A DNA stretch of 64,000 bases. It comes from Lachnospiraceae bacterium (lineage in GTDB: Bacteria; Bacillota; Clostridia; Lachnospirales; Lachnospiraceae). The position numbers and the translations under genes are program-made. Numbering within the stretch: position 1 is the first letter of the stretch; every line of letters begins with the position of its first letter. Location: the NCBI GenBank assembly GCA_021769135.1, contig JAETTM010000001.1, forward strand, positions 76,366-140,365. Direction: 5' to 3'. A model generated the notes under the pieces. It saw only the letters and a program-made list of their open reading frames with translations. It had not been told where the DNA came from and made no database searches. Positions 18,641-27,432 of this stretch are shown piece after piece.

Positions 18641-18712
18641 TTCCTCCTTGAATATTAAGTGGCTTCCTTGCCACTGTTTTTTTATGTCCAGCAGTTCCTA
18701 GGATTCCTGCTG
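18641..18712 (-). promoter_or_regulatory. Flagellin leader with two candidate CsrA sites
   Basis: The minus-strand leader has a hairpin at 18658-18675 with a six-base stem (AGTGGC/GCCACT) and loop AAGGAA exposing GGA. A second GGA lies in the CAAGGAGG ribosome site (18641-18650). A further hairpin, 18689-18712, lies upstream. In Bacillus subtilis CsrA represses hag by binding one hairpin site and one site over the Shine-Dalgarno, and FliW relieves this; csrA and fliW are at 23135-23836. Function here is inferred from this match. Confidence 0.6.
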
Positions 18713-18758
18713 TCCATTTGTTTGTTACTTAGTAAGTAATCTGTGTTACTTGTATATT

Positions 18759-18785
18759 ATATCGGAATGATTTCCAAATACTTTA
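18759..18785 (-). promoter_or_regulatory. Sigma-28 (SigD) promoter of flagellin
   Basis: On the minus strand TAAA (18782-18785), exactly 15 bases, then TCCGATAT (18759-18766). This fits the SigD consensus TAAA-N15-GCCGATAT with one mismatch. Two more promoters in this window have the same layout. Confidence 0.85.
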
Positions 18786-18804
18786 TACCTAAATTTAATT
18801 TTTT

Positions 18805-19278
18805 TTATTTTTTTTTGTCCATAAACTGAGGAGATACCATCTGAGTCTTATTCATACTCTTATAATAGTCCAAAGCAGCTTTGGAGCTTCTCCTGCCAAT
18901 CTTTAATTCCTGCTTTGCTTTAGAAAAATATTCCTCTGCCAGCTTCTTATTTCTGGACTCCTGGGCCTGGATAGCTATGCTCTTTTCGGTAACCTCAGTA
19001 ATCTTCTTCTGCAATATGGCAATCTGAGGCTTATACTTATGCCTTCCGGCCAGCAGCTGCTCTTTAATATGGGCATAAAGGCTTTCAAATCCCTCATCCA
19101 GTTTATTCAACTCATTAATAAGTACATCTTTTTCCTCTATGCTCTTATCAAAGGCCTCTTCGGAAACAGAATCCCCGCTTAATATCTGTTCCTGCTTTAT
19201 GCTAAGCCTTTCTATTTGGCACAGCACATCCATCTTTTTTTGCAAACCGTCCTCTAAGACCTGAAGATAATTCTCCAT
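18805..19278 (-). CDS. FliT/FlgN-like flagellar chaperone (probable)
   Basis: 157 residues, entirely helical and charged, with an N-terminal helix LQVLEDGLQKKMDVLCQIERL followed by long coiled-coil-like segments. Position after fliD and fliS matches fliT in other Firmicutes, and the pattern (repeated leucines, K/E rich) fits an export chaperone for filament cap or flagellin, but sequence alone does not prove it. Its ATG overlaps the fliS TAA by one base (TAATG). Confidence 0.6.
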   Translation of the reverse strand: MENYLQVLEDGLQKKMDVLCQIERLSIKQEQILSGDSVSEEAFDKSIEEKDVLINELNKLDEGFESLYAHIKEQLLAGRHKYKPQIAILQKKITEVTEKSIAIQAQESRNKKLAEEYFSKAKQELKIGRRSSKAALDYYKSMNKTQMVSPQFMDKKK

Positions 19279-19664
19279 TATGCTTTACCTTTCTCCCTGT
19301 TCAAACGCATTACTTCTTTCCAAGTGTCCCTGACAGAACGAAGATGTTCGCAAACTTCCTCCAGAATCTCTTTGTCTTTTTTCAGGTTGGCCTCTACCAA
19401 ACGATTACTGAGATATACGTAGATATTTTCAAAATCCTGCGCCACCGGGTATTTCATATTCAGCGTTGTCCTCAAATAATCCACAATCTTCTCCGTCTTT
19501 ATTATATTCGTATGCGTTTTACCAACGTCCTTCTGTTCTATACCCATAATCGCTATATTACAGAACTTAATGGCTCCCTCATAAAGCATTAAAGTAAGTT
19601 CTGCCGGCGAGGCAGTCATTATTTTGTTGTTATTATATTCTTCATACTTGTTTGGCAGAGACAT
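19278..19664 (-). CDS. fliS: Flagellar secretion chaperone FliS
   Basis: 128 residues, normal for FliS. Hallmarks are YEEYNNNKIMTASPAELTLM followed by LYEGAIKF near residues 7-34 and the later YLSNRLVEANLKKDKEIL. FliS binds the flagellin C-terminal disordered region in the cytosol and prevents early polymerisation; in B. subtilis it also titrates FliW. It sits between fliD and the fliT-like gene in the flaG operon. Confidence 0.95.
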   Translation of the reverse strand: MSLPNKYEEYNNNKIMTASPAELTLMLYEGAIKFCNIAIMGIEQKDVGKTHTNIIKTEKIVDYLRTTLNMKYPVAQDFENIYVYLSNRLVEANLKKDKEILEEVCEHLRSVRDTWKEVMRLNREKGKA

Positions 19665-19668
19665 ATTT

Positions 19669-21720
19669 TTACATTCCTCCTAATAAGCTTGATACCGCAC
19701 TCTGGTTAGACTGTAATTTTGCGAGCGCTGTTTCCATAGCGGCGAACTTATTATACCATTTCTCTTCCAATGCTGTCAATTTATCTTCCTGCTGTTTAAT
19801 TTTTGTTTTATAACTATCGTAGTCGTCCTGCATCCTCTTATCGTCATAGAAGCTACCAAATGACCTGACACCTTCTACGCTGCTGGACTGTTTGCTCAAT
19901 TCGGAATACAAATTCTGGGACAGCTGGGCAAAGAACCCAATCACTGTATCGGGATCAGCCGCAATGGCAGCTTTCAAATCATTGGTCTTAGAAGCTACCG
20001 AAGCATCGTCCTCATCGCCATTAATATGATAAGCATTTCTTTCATTTTCCGCAGCACCAAAATAGCCGAGCGTTTCAATACCGAAATCCGACAGATACAT
20101 TTGTTTCCCGTTTACTGTTGCCCCCTGAAGCATAATATTCTTCATAGCGTTGGAAATCGTGGACAAATTGGAATCCCTGCGCAAGATAGAACCTTTGATT
20201 TTATCTTCCCATTTCTCGATTTCCGAGTCGGACAATTCCTTCTTTTCATCATCGGTAAGAGGCTCATAGTCTTTGGTGGACTCCGCATTGTACAGCTTAT
20301 CCATCTCATTGATTAAAGCATTATACTCTTTCAGGAAGGATTTAATCTTATTGTAGACACCTTCCGTATCCCGTCTGGTAGTTAACGTAATCTCTTCGCT
20401 GCTTACCTGCAATGCGGTAATAGTCAGTCCGTTTACTTCAAAGGTATTGCTATCGCCTTTATAGGTTACGCCATTCAATTCGATTTCTGCATCCTGTCCT
20501 AATGTTCTCTTTACGTCGCTGCCTGCCAAAGTATTATTGTTATACTTGTCAACAATATCTTTTGCTTCTTGAATCTTAGCATCCCAAGCCCCAGTCACTT
20601 CACCAGTAAGTTTTGCTCCTGCTGTAATTACTACATTATCAGGATCGGTATCATCAATACTCAAATAAGACTCTACATCATCGATAGACTTCTGTGTTGC
20701 ATCCAAAGCCTTCTGCTGATTTTCATAGTTCTCCAAAGAAGACATCTTCCCCTGCAACTTTGCCAGTTTTTCCTCGGCTTCCTTCTTTTGTTCTTCCGTC
20801 ATAGGGGAAGTCTCATCATCCAGCTGTGCTTTCAGGTCATCAATTTCCTTTTTCAAATCCGCCTTATTCGCCAGCGCATCCTCAATGGTTTCGCCGGGAT
20901 ATTCCTTTTCAAAGGCCTCCTTGCTGTCAGCTAACCCTTTTTCCTGCGTTTCCTTCGTCTTTAACAGGTTCTCTCTCTGGCTGATGTAAGACTGAAGACG
21001 CGTTTCCACATCTTTATCAATCGCGTCCTGCCTTTGTGTTGCACCCATCTCTGCGTATTTTTTATAAGCCTCTATAGTATTGGCATCATAGGAAAGGATT
21101 CCCAGCTTATTCAAAGCATTTGTGCCGTCCGTATTAGACGCCGTAATTGCAAAATCATTCTTCGCACCGCTCTTTGATGCCGCAATATGAAGCCTCTTAT
21201 TCTTTTCGTCAAAGTTGGCTTCCACGCCAGCATTTTTCAGTTCATTGACAAAACCCCACATTGTAGTATTTTCGGATATCTGAATATCCGTTGTCTTGCC
21301 ATTAGCCGAGACCGTTATGGTGCTTCCCGCGGCAATGCCCAAATCAGTCAGTTTCGTGTCTTTCGTCACATCCCCGCTGATTTCCGCACCAGTCATATAG
21401 CCCGTCTGGGCCAGATGCTTTACCATCAGCTTCTGGGTCGCATTCATAGCGTCATCCGAACTGATTACGCTTACAATGGACGAATTGGAAACATCCGTAA
21501 TCTTCTTGCTATAGTCCGTTGAAAGCCGCATATTTCCAAGCGTATTCTGAAAAAGCTTATAAATCTTAGTGTTCAATTCCTTCCAGGCATCCTGTTTCCA
21601 TCCAGCTATTGTCTGCTTTTTCTTAACGGCATCCACTTTCGTCCGCTGGGCTTTCACTAATTCCGAAATAATAGATTCCGTATCCAGCCCGGAATTCATA
21701 CCTGTAATTCTGATTGGCAT
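19669..21720 (-). CDS. fliD: Flagellar filament cap protein FliD
   Basis: 683 residues. The N-terminus MPIRITGMNSGLDTESIISE and a C-terminal coiled coil ending KLQSNQSAVSSLLGGM mark FliD, the distal cap that folds flagellin onto the filament. It is longer than usual (about 450-550 residues). The extra length includes a charged coiled-coil segment around residues 240-350 (KETQEKGLADSKEAFEKEYP through EEQKKEAEEKLAKLQGKM). A GGAGG site precedes the ATG. Confidence 0.95.
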   Translation of the reverse strand: MPIRITGMNSGLDTESIISELVKAQRTKVDAVKKKQTIAGWKQDAWKELNTKIYKLFQNTLGNMRLSTDYSKKITDVSNSSIVSVISSDDAMNATQKLMVKHLAQTGYMTGAEISGDVTKDTKLTDLGIAAGSTITVSANGKTTDIQISENTTMWGFVNELKNAGVEANFDEKNKRLHIAASKSGAKNDFAITASNTDGTNALNKLGILSYDANTIEAYKKYAEMGATQRQDAIDKDVETRLQSYISQRENLLKTKETQEKGLADSKEAFEKEYPGETIEDALANKADLKKEIDDLKAQLDDETSPMTEEQKKEAEEKLAKLQGKMSSLENYENQQKALDATQKSIDDVESYLSIDDTDPDNVVITAGAKLTGEVTGAWDAKIQEAKDIVDKYNNNTLAGSDVKRTLGQDAEIELNGVTYKGDSNTFEVNGLTITALQVSSEEITLTTRRDTEGVYNKIKSFLKEYNALINEMDKLYNAESTKDYEPLTDDEKKELSDSEIEKWEDKIKGSILRRDSNLSTISNAMKNIMLQGATVNGKQMYLSDFGIETLGYFGAAENERNAYHINGDEDDASVASKTNDLKAAIAADPDTVIGFFAQLSQNLYSELSKQSSSVEGVRSFGSFYDDKRMQDDYDSYKTKIKQQEDKLTALEEKWYNKFAAMETALAKLQSNQSAVSSLLGGM

Positions 21721-21833
21721 ATATCTTTCCTCCTATTCCCGCATGTGCATTTCCGAATCCGTTCTGCCTTCACCCCCGCACTCCGGTTTTAAAATGCACA
21801 TCCAAATTATACTACTTTTTTCTGCCTTTTCCT

Positions 21834-22259
21834 TTACCGCCTTTCATCAATCATAATCCCTGCCAATTCCCACACCTTTGCAATCATATCCAGGGTTTCT
21901 TCCGGCGGGAACTCTTTAATCACTTCCTTTGTATCCTTATCCACTATTTTGATTGTCACCCTGTTGGTCTTTTCATGGATTCCAAATATAGCTTCTGAGT
22001 GGGGCATATTTCTATTCAGCTGCTCGACGGCCTTCTTCACCCTCTCATTGGTCGCCTGCTGCTGTTCCGCGCTTTGATTTCCCTTATCCTCTCCATCTTT
22101 GCTGCTTGGCTTTGCAACGGATACTGTGACCGGGTCTACATTTGCAACCTGCGCAGGAGCGGAAACTTCCTTGTTTTCCACCGCTTCATTTGTTTTGACC
22201 GGCTTCTGTGCGGTCTGTGACTGGATTGTCATTACACTTCCTAATGGTTCTATTGCCAT
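21834..22259 (-). CDS. flaG: FlaG family flagellar protein
   Basis: 141 residues from ATG 22259, chosen because GGAGGTGATTATA directly precedes it and the longer frame starts in the promoter leader. The conserved FlaG half is at the C-terminus: HSEAIFGIHEKTNRVTIKIV, then DKDTKEVIKEFPPEETLDMI. The N-terminal 60 residues are low-complexity. FlaG influences filament length in other bacteria. It is the first gene of the flaG-fliD-fliS-fliT-like unit. Confidence 0.88.
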   Translation of the reverse strand: MAIEPLGSVMTIQSQTAQKPVKTNEAVENKEVSAPAQVANVDPVTVSVAKPSSKDGEDKGNQSAEQQQATNERVKKAVEQLNRNMPHSEAIFGIHEKTNRVTIKIVDKDTKEVIKEFPPEETLDMIAKVWELAGIMIDERR

Positions 22260-22332
22260 TATAATCACCTCCATGTGATGTTTAAAATTTGTTACGTAAC
22301 GCAATGACACTCATCATTTACGTCTATCTTAT

Positions 22333-22359
22333 ATATCGGTCGATTTCCGTAATAATTTA
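22333..22359 (-). promoter_or_regulatory. Sigma-28 promoter of flaG-fliD-fliS operon
   Basis: TAAA (22356-22359), 15 bases, ACCGATAT (22333-22340) on the minus strand, about 75 bases before the flaG start. Confidence 0.82.
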
Positions 22360-22385
22360 CCCTTTTTTCCAATTTATCCGGTATA

Positions 22386-22727
22386 TCACATCTTAAGCTC
22401 CGCCATGTTAATGTATAAGTCATGGAAAATCCCCACAGGAATGACATCTGCGAAACTAAATTCCCCCATATCATCATTGTCGAAATCATAGGCCAAAATA
22501 CGCCTTTTAGCCGGGTCTGCAATCCAATATTCCCGAACGCCTGCCATACGGTATTTGAACAGCTTTTTATTATAATCCATAGTCCGGCTGCCGGGAGAAA
22601 CGACTTCAATAATCCAGTCAGGCGCACCCCAACAACCTTTATCATCCAATTTGCCCGAATCGCAAATCACTCTGATATCCGGTTCTACATAATTTTTTTC
22701 ATTTTCATCCAAAAAAAACATCTTCAT
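22386..22727 (-). pseudogene. Uma2-family nuclease, N-terminally truncated
   Basis: 113 residues matching the C-terminal two thirds of Uma2 (DUF820) proteins, a PD-(D/E)XK nuclease fold: NYVEPDIRVICD, then WIIEVVSPGSRTMDYNKK and YRMAGVREYWIADP. Intact members are about 190 residues; the N-terminal strand region (the usual MTYEEY...G segment) is absent and a stop lies in frame four codons before the ATG. No good ribosome site is present. It is probably a decaying fragment. Confidence 0.7.
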
Positions 22728-22884
22728 TTTCCTTAGTCAATTTTCAAAATTCACATTGAAAACCCCCATCACCTATGCTATAATCCTGAAATGGAGAATT
22801 ATATTCAGAGTTGCAGCAAGGAGTACATTTTATATATTTTACAAAAGATAAACTGCTCTGAATGTAATTCTTTTTTATTTATGG

Positions 22885-23073
22885 TTATAGCCAAATCCCT
22901 TCCCGCACATCACAGTCTTTCCGGAAGAATGCGATACCAAAGCAGTCGATATTCCGATATCCCTCCCCATATAGCTCTTCCTGATATCTTTTTTCGCCTA
23001 TTTGCTGCAATGTCCTTTCTGCATCCGCTTCCAAATCATCAATATATTTTGAAACTTTTATTTCCAGAATAAC
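22885..23073 (-). pseudogene. Fragment of AAA-ATPase/PD-(D/E)XK (PDDEXK_9) protein
   Basis: A 62-codon minus-strand frame with no start codon reads [20 protein letters not shown], then [19 protein letters not shown], then [14 protein letters not shown]. This is the C-terminal nuclease end of the large AAA-ATPase-like proteins common in Clostridia (PF09820/PF08011 style). A TAG stands directly before the first codon, so only the tail survives. Confidence 0.65.
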
Positions 23074-23075
23074 CT

Positions 23076-23133
23076 AAAAAAGGCCGCCGCACTCTTGATT
23101 CCCATACGCTAGTGCGACAGCCCCTGTGGCCTT
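23076..23133 (-). terminator. Terminator after csrA
   Basis: Minus strand: AAGGCC, then CGCACT pairing with AGTGCG, then GGCCTT running into TTTTTT. The structure begins one base after the csrA stop and ends the flgM-to-csrA operon. Confidence 0.7.
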
Positions 23134-23134
23134 A

Positions 23135-23380
23135 TCATTTATTTTTATCATTCATCGAATTTATATCCAGCATTTTCTTCAAAGCTTCCATCCCATCCGT
23201 ATTGACCGCCTCTTTATTGGCATTCTGTATCTGCACATAGACTTCTTTCCGGTAAACGGGAACTTCCTTGGGTGCGGTAATACCAATTTTTACCTGCTCC
23301 CCTTTAATTTCCAAGATGGTGATTTCCACGTTATTATTAATCACCAGAGCTTCGTTCTTTTTCCTCGATAATGCTAACAT
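23135..23380 (-). CDS. csrA: Carbon storage regulator CsrA
   Basis: 81 residues. MLALSRKKNEALVINNNVEI opens the protein; ILEIKGEQVKIGITAPKEVP and VYRKEVY follow as in the RNA-binding dimer. CsrA binds GGA motifs in mRNA leaders and blocks translation, in Firmicutes mainly that of flagellin. The ATG directly follows the fliW TAG, so the regulator and its antagonist are co-translated. Confidence 0.97.
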   Translation of the reverse strand: MLALSRKKNEALVINNNVEITILEIKGEQVKIGITAPKEVPVYRKEVYVQIQNANKEAVNTDGMEALKKMLDINSMNDKNK

Positions 23381-23836
23381 CTATTCACCCGCCTTCCGTG
23401 CCTGGAGAATATCATAAATAGGGTATTTCACCTTATAGTCTTCTCCTTCCACAATCACCTGGCAGGCTTTTTTATTGGCGGAGTTAATTACGAAAGGCCC
23501 CTTCAGGTTCACTGTCATCTTTTCCAGTTCGTGGGGAACAGTAACGGTAACCAGCACCAGCAGTTCCTCCTGGTTCCAATCCCCCAGGGCTTCCAGCAGT
23601 TCATCGTTCACTTCCGGATTGTAATCCTCTTTCACAATCAAAGGATCCATCACCGGCATGGCAAATCCCGGCTCCTGCAATGACTGCAGCCAATGAATGG
23701 TAGCAATCCCATCGTCTTCATCATGAAGCAGGGCGAACTGGGTCAAATCAGGAAATCCTATAATCCCCCCCGGGAAAGTAATGATTTTTTCTTCTTCAAT
23801 AGTAACCTCTCCAAAAACCTTCGTCTCTAATGTCAT
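23381..23836 (-). CDS. fliW: Flagellar assembly factor FliW
   Basis: 151 residues from ATG 23836, chosen over 23848 because GGAGGTAAAT stands just before it. FliW features: ITFPGGIIGFPDLTQFALL, then FAMPVMDP and VTVPHELEKMTVNLKGPFVI. FliW binds free flagellin or CsrA; when flagellin is exported FliW is freed to inhibit CsrA. Together with the flagellin leader sites this completes the partner-switch circuit within the window. Confidence 0.95.
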   Translation of the reverse strand: MTLETKVFGEVTIEEEKIITFPGGIIGFPDLTQFALLHDEDDGIATIHWLQSLQEPGFAMPVMDPLIVKEDYNPEVNDELLEALGDWNQEELLVLVTVTVPHELEKMTVNLKGPFVINSANKKACQVIVEGEDYKVKYPIYDILQARKAGE

Positions 23837-23867
23837 ATTTACCTCCATGCGCCCATGCTTTTGGTTT

Positions 23868-25520
23868 TTAAATATAATTCATCAACGAGTTCTGTAAAAT
23901 CTTCCCGGTAGCCAACAGTGCCGACTGGTAGGAATAGTTCATGCTGGTAAGCTGTACCGTAACCTCTGTCACATCAATGTCCTCATTGGCCGACTGCAAT
24001 GTCTCAAATGTGGATTTCTGTGTCATCAGGCGGTTGCTGATTAGGTCGAGGCGGTTCGCCCTTGTTCCATTGTCGGTGATAGCCAGACTGGTGTAATCGG
24101 AAATTTTCTGCACCTTGGTAATCAGGCCTTCAAACATTTTCTGAGCATTTTCACGGATGTAGGCATGAGCCTTTTCCGCCGCGTCATAACTGGTTTTTAA
24201 ATTATCATAACCCGGTGCGCCTTCGTCCATTCCCTTCAACATGTTTTCCAAATCAGTTTTAATATCCTCTATTTCCTTTAAATCAGCCAGCATTGCTTCC
24301 ATATCGTCGATATTCCGATCCATGTCCAAGGTAAACACTTCATGCGCATTGGTGTTCACGCGGATTCTCTGGTTATATCCTACATCATATTCCATGTACT
24401 GGTTTATTCTTTCGCAGGGGATATATTTTTGGTTTGTTGTTTTATCCTCCGCCTGATTGTATTTAATCGGGTTAGCTGGGTCTGTAATATCGTCGCAGGC
24501 AAAATAATGCTGCGGACGCATATCCCCTTTCTTCCAGCTGTCCTTTTGGTAGTTAATCCTGATTTCCGTATCCGAGTCCATGGTTTGGAATCGATTCTTG
24601 TAAAGGTCAGCGCCTATCAGCAGTTCTCCCGTTTCCGGTATCAGTACCGCCTTTCCAGGATTAGCCAGCACATAATCCTGTGCGCTCAAAGTAGGCGGGG
24701 TAGCTGTGGCGTCCGTCTCCACGGCGGAAGATATTACTTCAATATCCCCAGGCGCAATCAAAGTTGTTTCCGTCGGTGCCGTACCGTTCTTTATGGAGTT
24801 CTCCTTATCCGTCTTGGAAATCTGCGTTATTGTCGGTTTATTCGTGCCATCCGCCTTAATATTATCATAAGAAAGCCTGATACGGTATATGTCATCGTTC
24901 TTAATATCCGCTTCTTTTTCCGCTGCCCCAGTTGTGGGGTCATACGTATCCTTAGTCACTCCTTTTAAGCTGCCAATATTCGTATAATTTATCTTATCCA
25001 CCGCCGACGCGTCCAACTGCTCGGTAATGGAATAGTTCCTGTAAGCCGGGTCGGCCGGGTTCTCCGGCAGATTTTCCGTAAACGTGAGGGATGTATCCGT
25101 CCGATAGCCGGTGAACATATATCTTCCCGCATAATCCACGTTGCCTGTGGAATAGAATTCTTCTTTCAGTTCCTTCAGCTGCTCCACAACAATAGCCACA
25201 TTGCTGGCATCAAAGACCTTTACCGCACCCTGGGTACAAAGCCCGGCCATGCTCTTTAAGATTTCCGCCGTTGTCTCCAGCGCATCCCCCGTCACTTTCA
25301 GCCAGCTTTCCGCATCCTTCGCATTTTTGCTGTAATATTGGGTAATCTGGGATACGTCGCTGCGCAGCCTTAAGGCGCGGATAGCGATTACCGGATCATC
25401 CGAGGGCCTGGATATTTTCTTCTTTGTAGACATCTGCGTACTCAGCTTATCCTGCAGTTCTTTATTATTGTTGATATTATACAGAGAATTATTCTGCATA
25501 ATTTTATTGGTCATTCTCAT
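23868..25520 (-). CDS. flgL: Flagellar hook-associated protein FlgL (HAP3)
   Basis: 550 residues. The N-terminus MTNKIMQNNSLYNINNNKEL with KKISRPSDDPVIAIRALRLR and the C-terminus TQKSTFETLQSANEDIDVTE, VTVQLTSMNYSYQSALLATG identify FlgL, the junction between hook and filament. Usual length is about 300, so the central region (residues 150-400, acidic and threonine-rich) is a large insertion and probably a surface-exposed domain. It follows flgK in the operon. Confidence 0.92.
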   Translation of the reverse strand: MRMTNKIMQNNSLYNINNNKELQDKLSTQMSTKKKISRPSDDPVIAIRALRLRSDVSQITQYYSKNAKDAESWLKVTGDALETTAEILKSMAGLCTQGAVKVFDASNVAIVVEQLKELKEEFYSTGNVDYAGRYMFTGYRTDTSLTFTENLPENPADPAYRNYSITEQLDASAVDKINYTNIGSLKGVTKDTYDPTTGAAEKEADIKNDDIYRIRLSYDNIKADGTNKPTITQISKTDKENSIKNGTAPTETTLIAPGDIEVISSAVETDATATPPTLSAQDYVLANPGKAVLIPETGELLIGADLYKNRFQTMDSDTEIRINYQKDSWKKGDMRPQHYFACDDITDPANPIKYNQAEDKTTNQKYIPCERINQYMEYDVGYNQRIRVNTNAHEVFTLDMDRNIDDMEAMLADLKEIEDIKTDLENMLKGMDEGAPGYDNLKTSYDAAEKAHAYIRENAQKMFEGLITKVQKISDYTSLAITDNGTRANRLDLISNRLMTQKSTFETLQSANEDIDVTEVTVQLTSMNYSYQSALLATGKILQNSLMNYI

Positions 25521-25538
25521 ATTGCATCCATCTCCTTT

Positions 25539-27422
25539 TTAAACCCCGGTCTCCAAAATCAGCCTGTCATATATCTCAGTCAAAGTCTGTACCATTTTCG
25601 AAGATAACGTAAAAGAATTCTGGAATTTCACCATGCTCACCGCTTCCTCATCCTCGTCCACGCTGGATATCGACATCCTCTGATTTTCTATGGTAACCGC
25701 AATGCCGTAGTAAGTATCGTAAAAGTCTTTGGCATTCCTCGCATTCAAGGCCGCATCGGACAGAATTACCCCTAAAAATTCTTCCGCCGTGGCATTCCTG
25801 AAACTAAACTTGGATTTATCCTGCAAAGCGGCAATCAGCTCTTTTACATTCCCGCACTGTTCCACACCGGCATTGGCTTCCGAATTGATTCCCAGCAAAT
25901 CCGGATCCGCTACCAAAGCATCGTTGATTTCCAGGTTAAACGCGGTCAAGGCATAATATCCTCTATTCTTTTTCGTGGCATCATTGGGGTTCTGTTTGAT
26001 ATCCGGCAATTCGTCCGCAGTATATTGGGAATCCGTAATCTTATCCCCGGCTATCGGCTTTCTCGCCGTAAAGAACATGGCTCCCTGATTGTCGTATTTG
26101 TCATAACCGCTCATGAAAATCTCATTGACTTTGGCCGCAAACGCGCGGACAAACTCGTTCATCTGGGAAAGGTAATATGGAATCCCCTGATAATTGATAT
26201 CCGCGCCGATTTCCGCTTCCTTGCCCACCTTATCGGCAGCCACAACCGTATCGCATTTCGCATCATCCATGGTGAAGGTATAGTAAGCCTTTCCCGTAGC
26301 ATCGTCATACCGGTATTCCCAGTCCTTATAATAATACAGGGTATTTCCCAGATAAATACTTCCGCCCGTATCGGAAATATTGCATTTTTCCATGCTCTTC
26401 AAGTGTTCCGCCGTAACCTCTACTGTCACCTGGGTTCCGGCCTGCCCTTTGCCTACCCCCCGCACGGTTCCATAAAAGGCTTTATTGTTATTGCCGTCGC
26501 GCATGGCCACCAGGCCCTTGAGGGCGCCGCCCATGGATGCGTTGTTCAAGTTAAAATCATTCCCGTTATCCCAGTAAATATCGTACAAACCGTCCGCATC
26601 GGTCTGGTTCACCTTTTCATTGTCCGCCCGGGAACGGCATTCCAGCTTGTGGTAATCCCCGCCGTCCACAATGGGCTGATTGCCCGCGATGCTGACTACG
26701 AACCGGGTTCCCCCCGTCTCCCTGGTAGGGTCGAAAGAATCGGTCACCGGGTATTCATTTATCTCTATATCTACAATTTCCGACAGCTCATCCAGTAGCA
26801 AATCCCTTTTATCCCTCAGCTGGTTCGCTATCGTTCCGGTCAGTTCCACCACGTTAATCTGTTTATTCAGTGTGGCGATCTCCGAAGTAATGGAATTAAT
26901 CCGCTCCACCCGCAGCTTAATCTCTTCATTGATTTCCTTCTGCAAAGCCTGCAGATTGCCCGCCGTATTATTGAAATACTCCGCCATCTTCTGGGCGGCG
27001 GCAATAAACGTGGCTTTGGTATCCCTGGTACAGCCATCGGGGGTAATCCCCTGCAGGGCGCTTCTGAAGGCATTAAAAATCGCCGCGAATCCGGTTTCCT
27101 CGTCATCGTCCAGATATTGCTGGATGTTGTCCGTATAGTATTTTTTAATGTCATATTCCCCCAAGGTGGAATTATTGTTCCTGAATCTCATATCATAGAA
27201 GGAATCCCTGACACGCTCTATCGCCACCGTATCCACTCCGGCACCCGCACAGCCATATGTGGTAAACAGCCTGAGGGCATCCGCCGCCTCCTGCTTTACC
27301 TGCTGCCTGCTGTAGCCTTCAGTATGCACATTTGCAATATTGTTGGCGGTGGTATTCAATGCCGCATTCGCTGCCCTAAGTCCCGATGACGCTATTGATA
27401 ATCCAAAAAATTGTGATGGCAT
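25539..27422 (-). CDS. flgK: Flagellar hook-associated protein FlgK (HAP1), second copy
   Basis: 627 residues with the rod/hook-family N-terminus FFGLSIASSGLRAANAALNT, TANNIANVHTEGYSRQQV and the FlgK C-terminus MVKFQNSFTLSSKMVQTLTE. It is a diverged paralog of the gene immediately upstream (27433-29037). Which copy forms the canonical hook-filament junction cannot be told; this one carries the larger insert. Confidence 0.9.
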   Translation of the reverse strand: MPSQFFGLSIASSGLRAANAALNTTANNIANVHTEGYSRQQVKQEAADALRLFTTYGCAGAGVDTVAIERVRDSFYDMRFRNNNSTLGEYDIKKYYTDNIQQYLDDDEETGFAAIFNAFRSALQGITPDGCTRDTKATFIAAAQKMAEYFNNTAGNLQALQKEINEEIKLRVERINSITSEIATLNKQINVVELTGTIANQLRDKRDLLLDELSEIVDIEINEYPVTDSFDPTRETGGTRFVVSIAGNQPIVDGGDYHKLECRSRADNEKVNQTDADGLYDIYWDNGNDFNLNNASMGGALKGLVAMRDGNNNKAFYGTVRGVGKGQAGTQVTVEVTAEHLKSMEKCNISDTGGSIYLGNTLYYYKDWEYRYDDATGKAYYTFTMDDAKCDTVVAADKVGKEAEIGADINYQGIPYYLSQMNEFVRAFAAKVNEIFMSGYDKYDNQGAMFFTARKPIAGDKITDSQYTADELPDIKQNPNDATKKNRGYYALTAFNLEINDALVADPDLLGINSEANAGVEQCGNVKELIAALQDKSKFSFRNATAEEFLGVILSDAALNARNAKDFYDTYYGIAVTIENQRMSISSVDEDEEAVSMVKFQNSFTLSSKMVQTLTEIYDRLILETGV

Positions 27423-27432
27423 TTACTTCACC

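Noticed and set aside
26025-26798. Plus-strand frame of 257 codons opposite flgK
   Set aside because: Antisense shadow of flgK; composition and lack of start signals do not support a gene.
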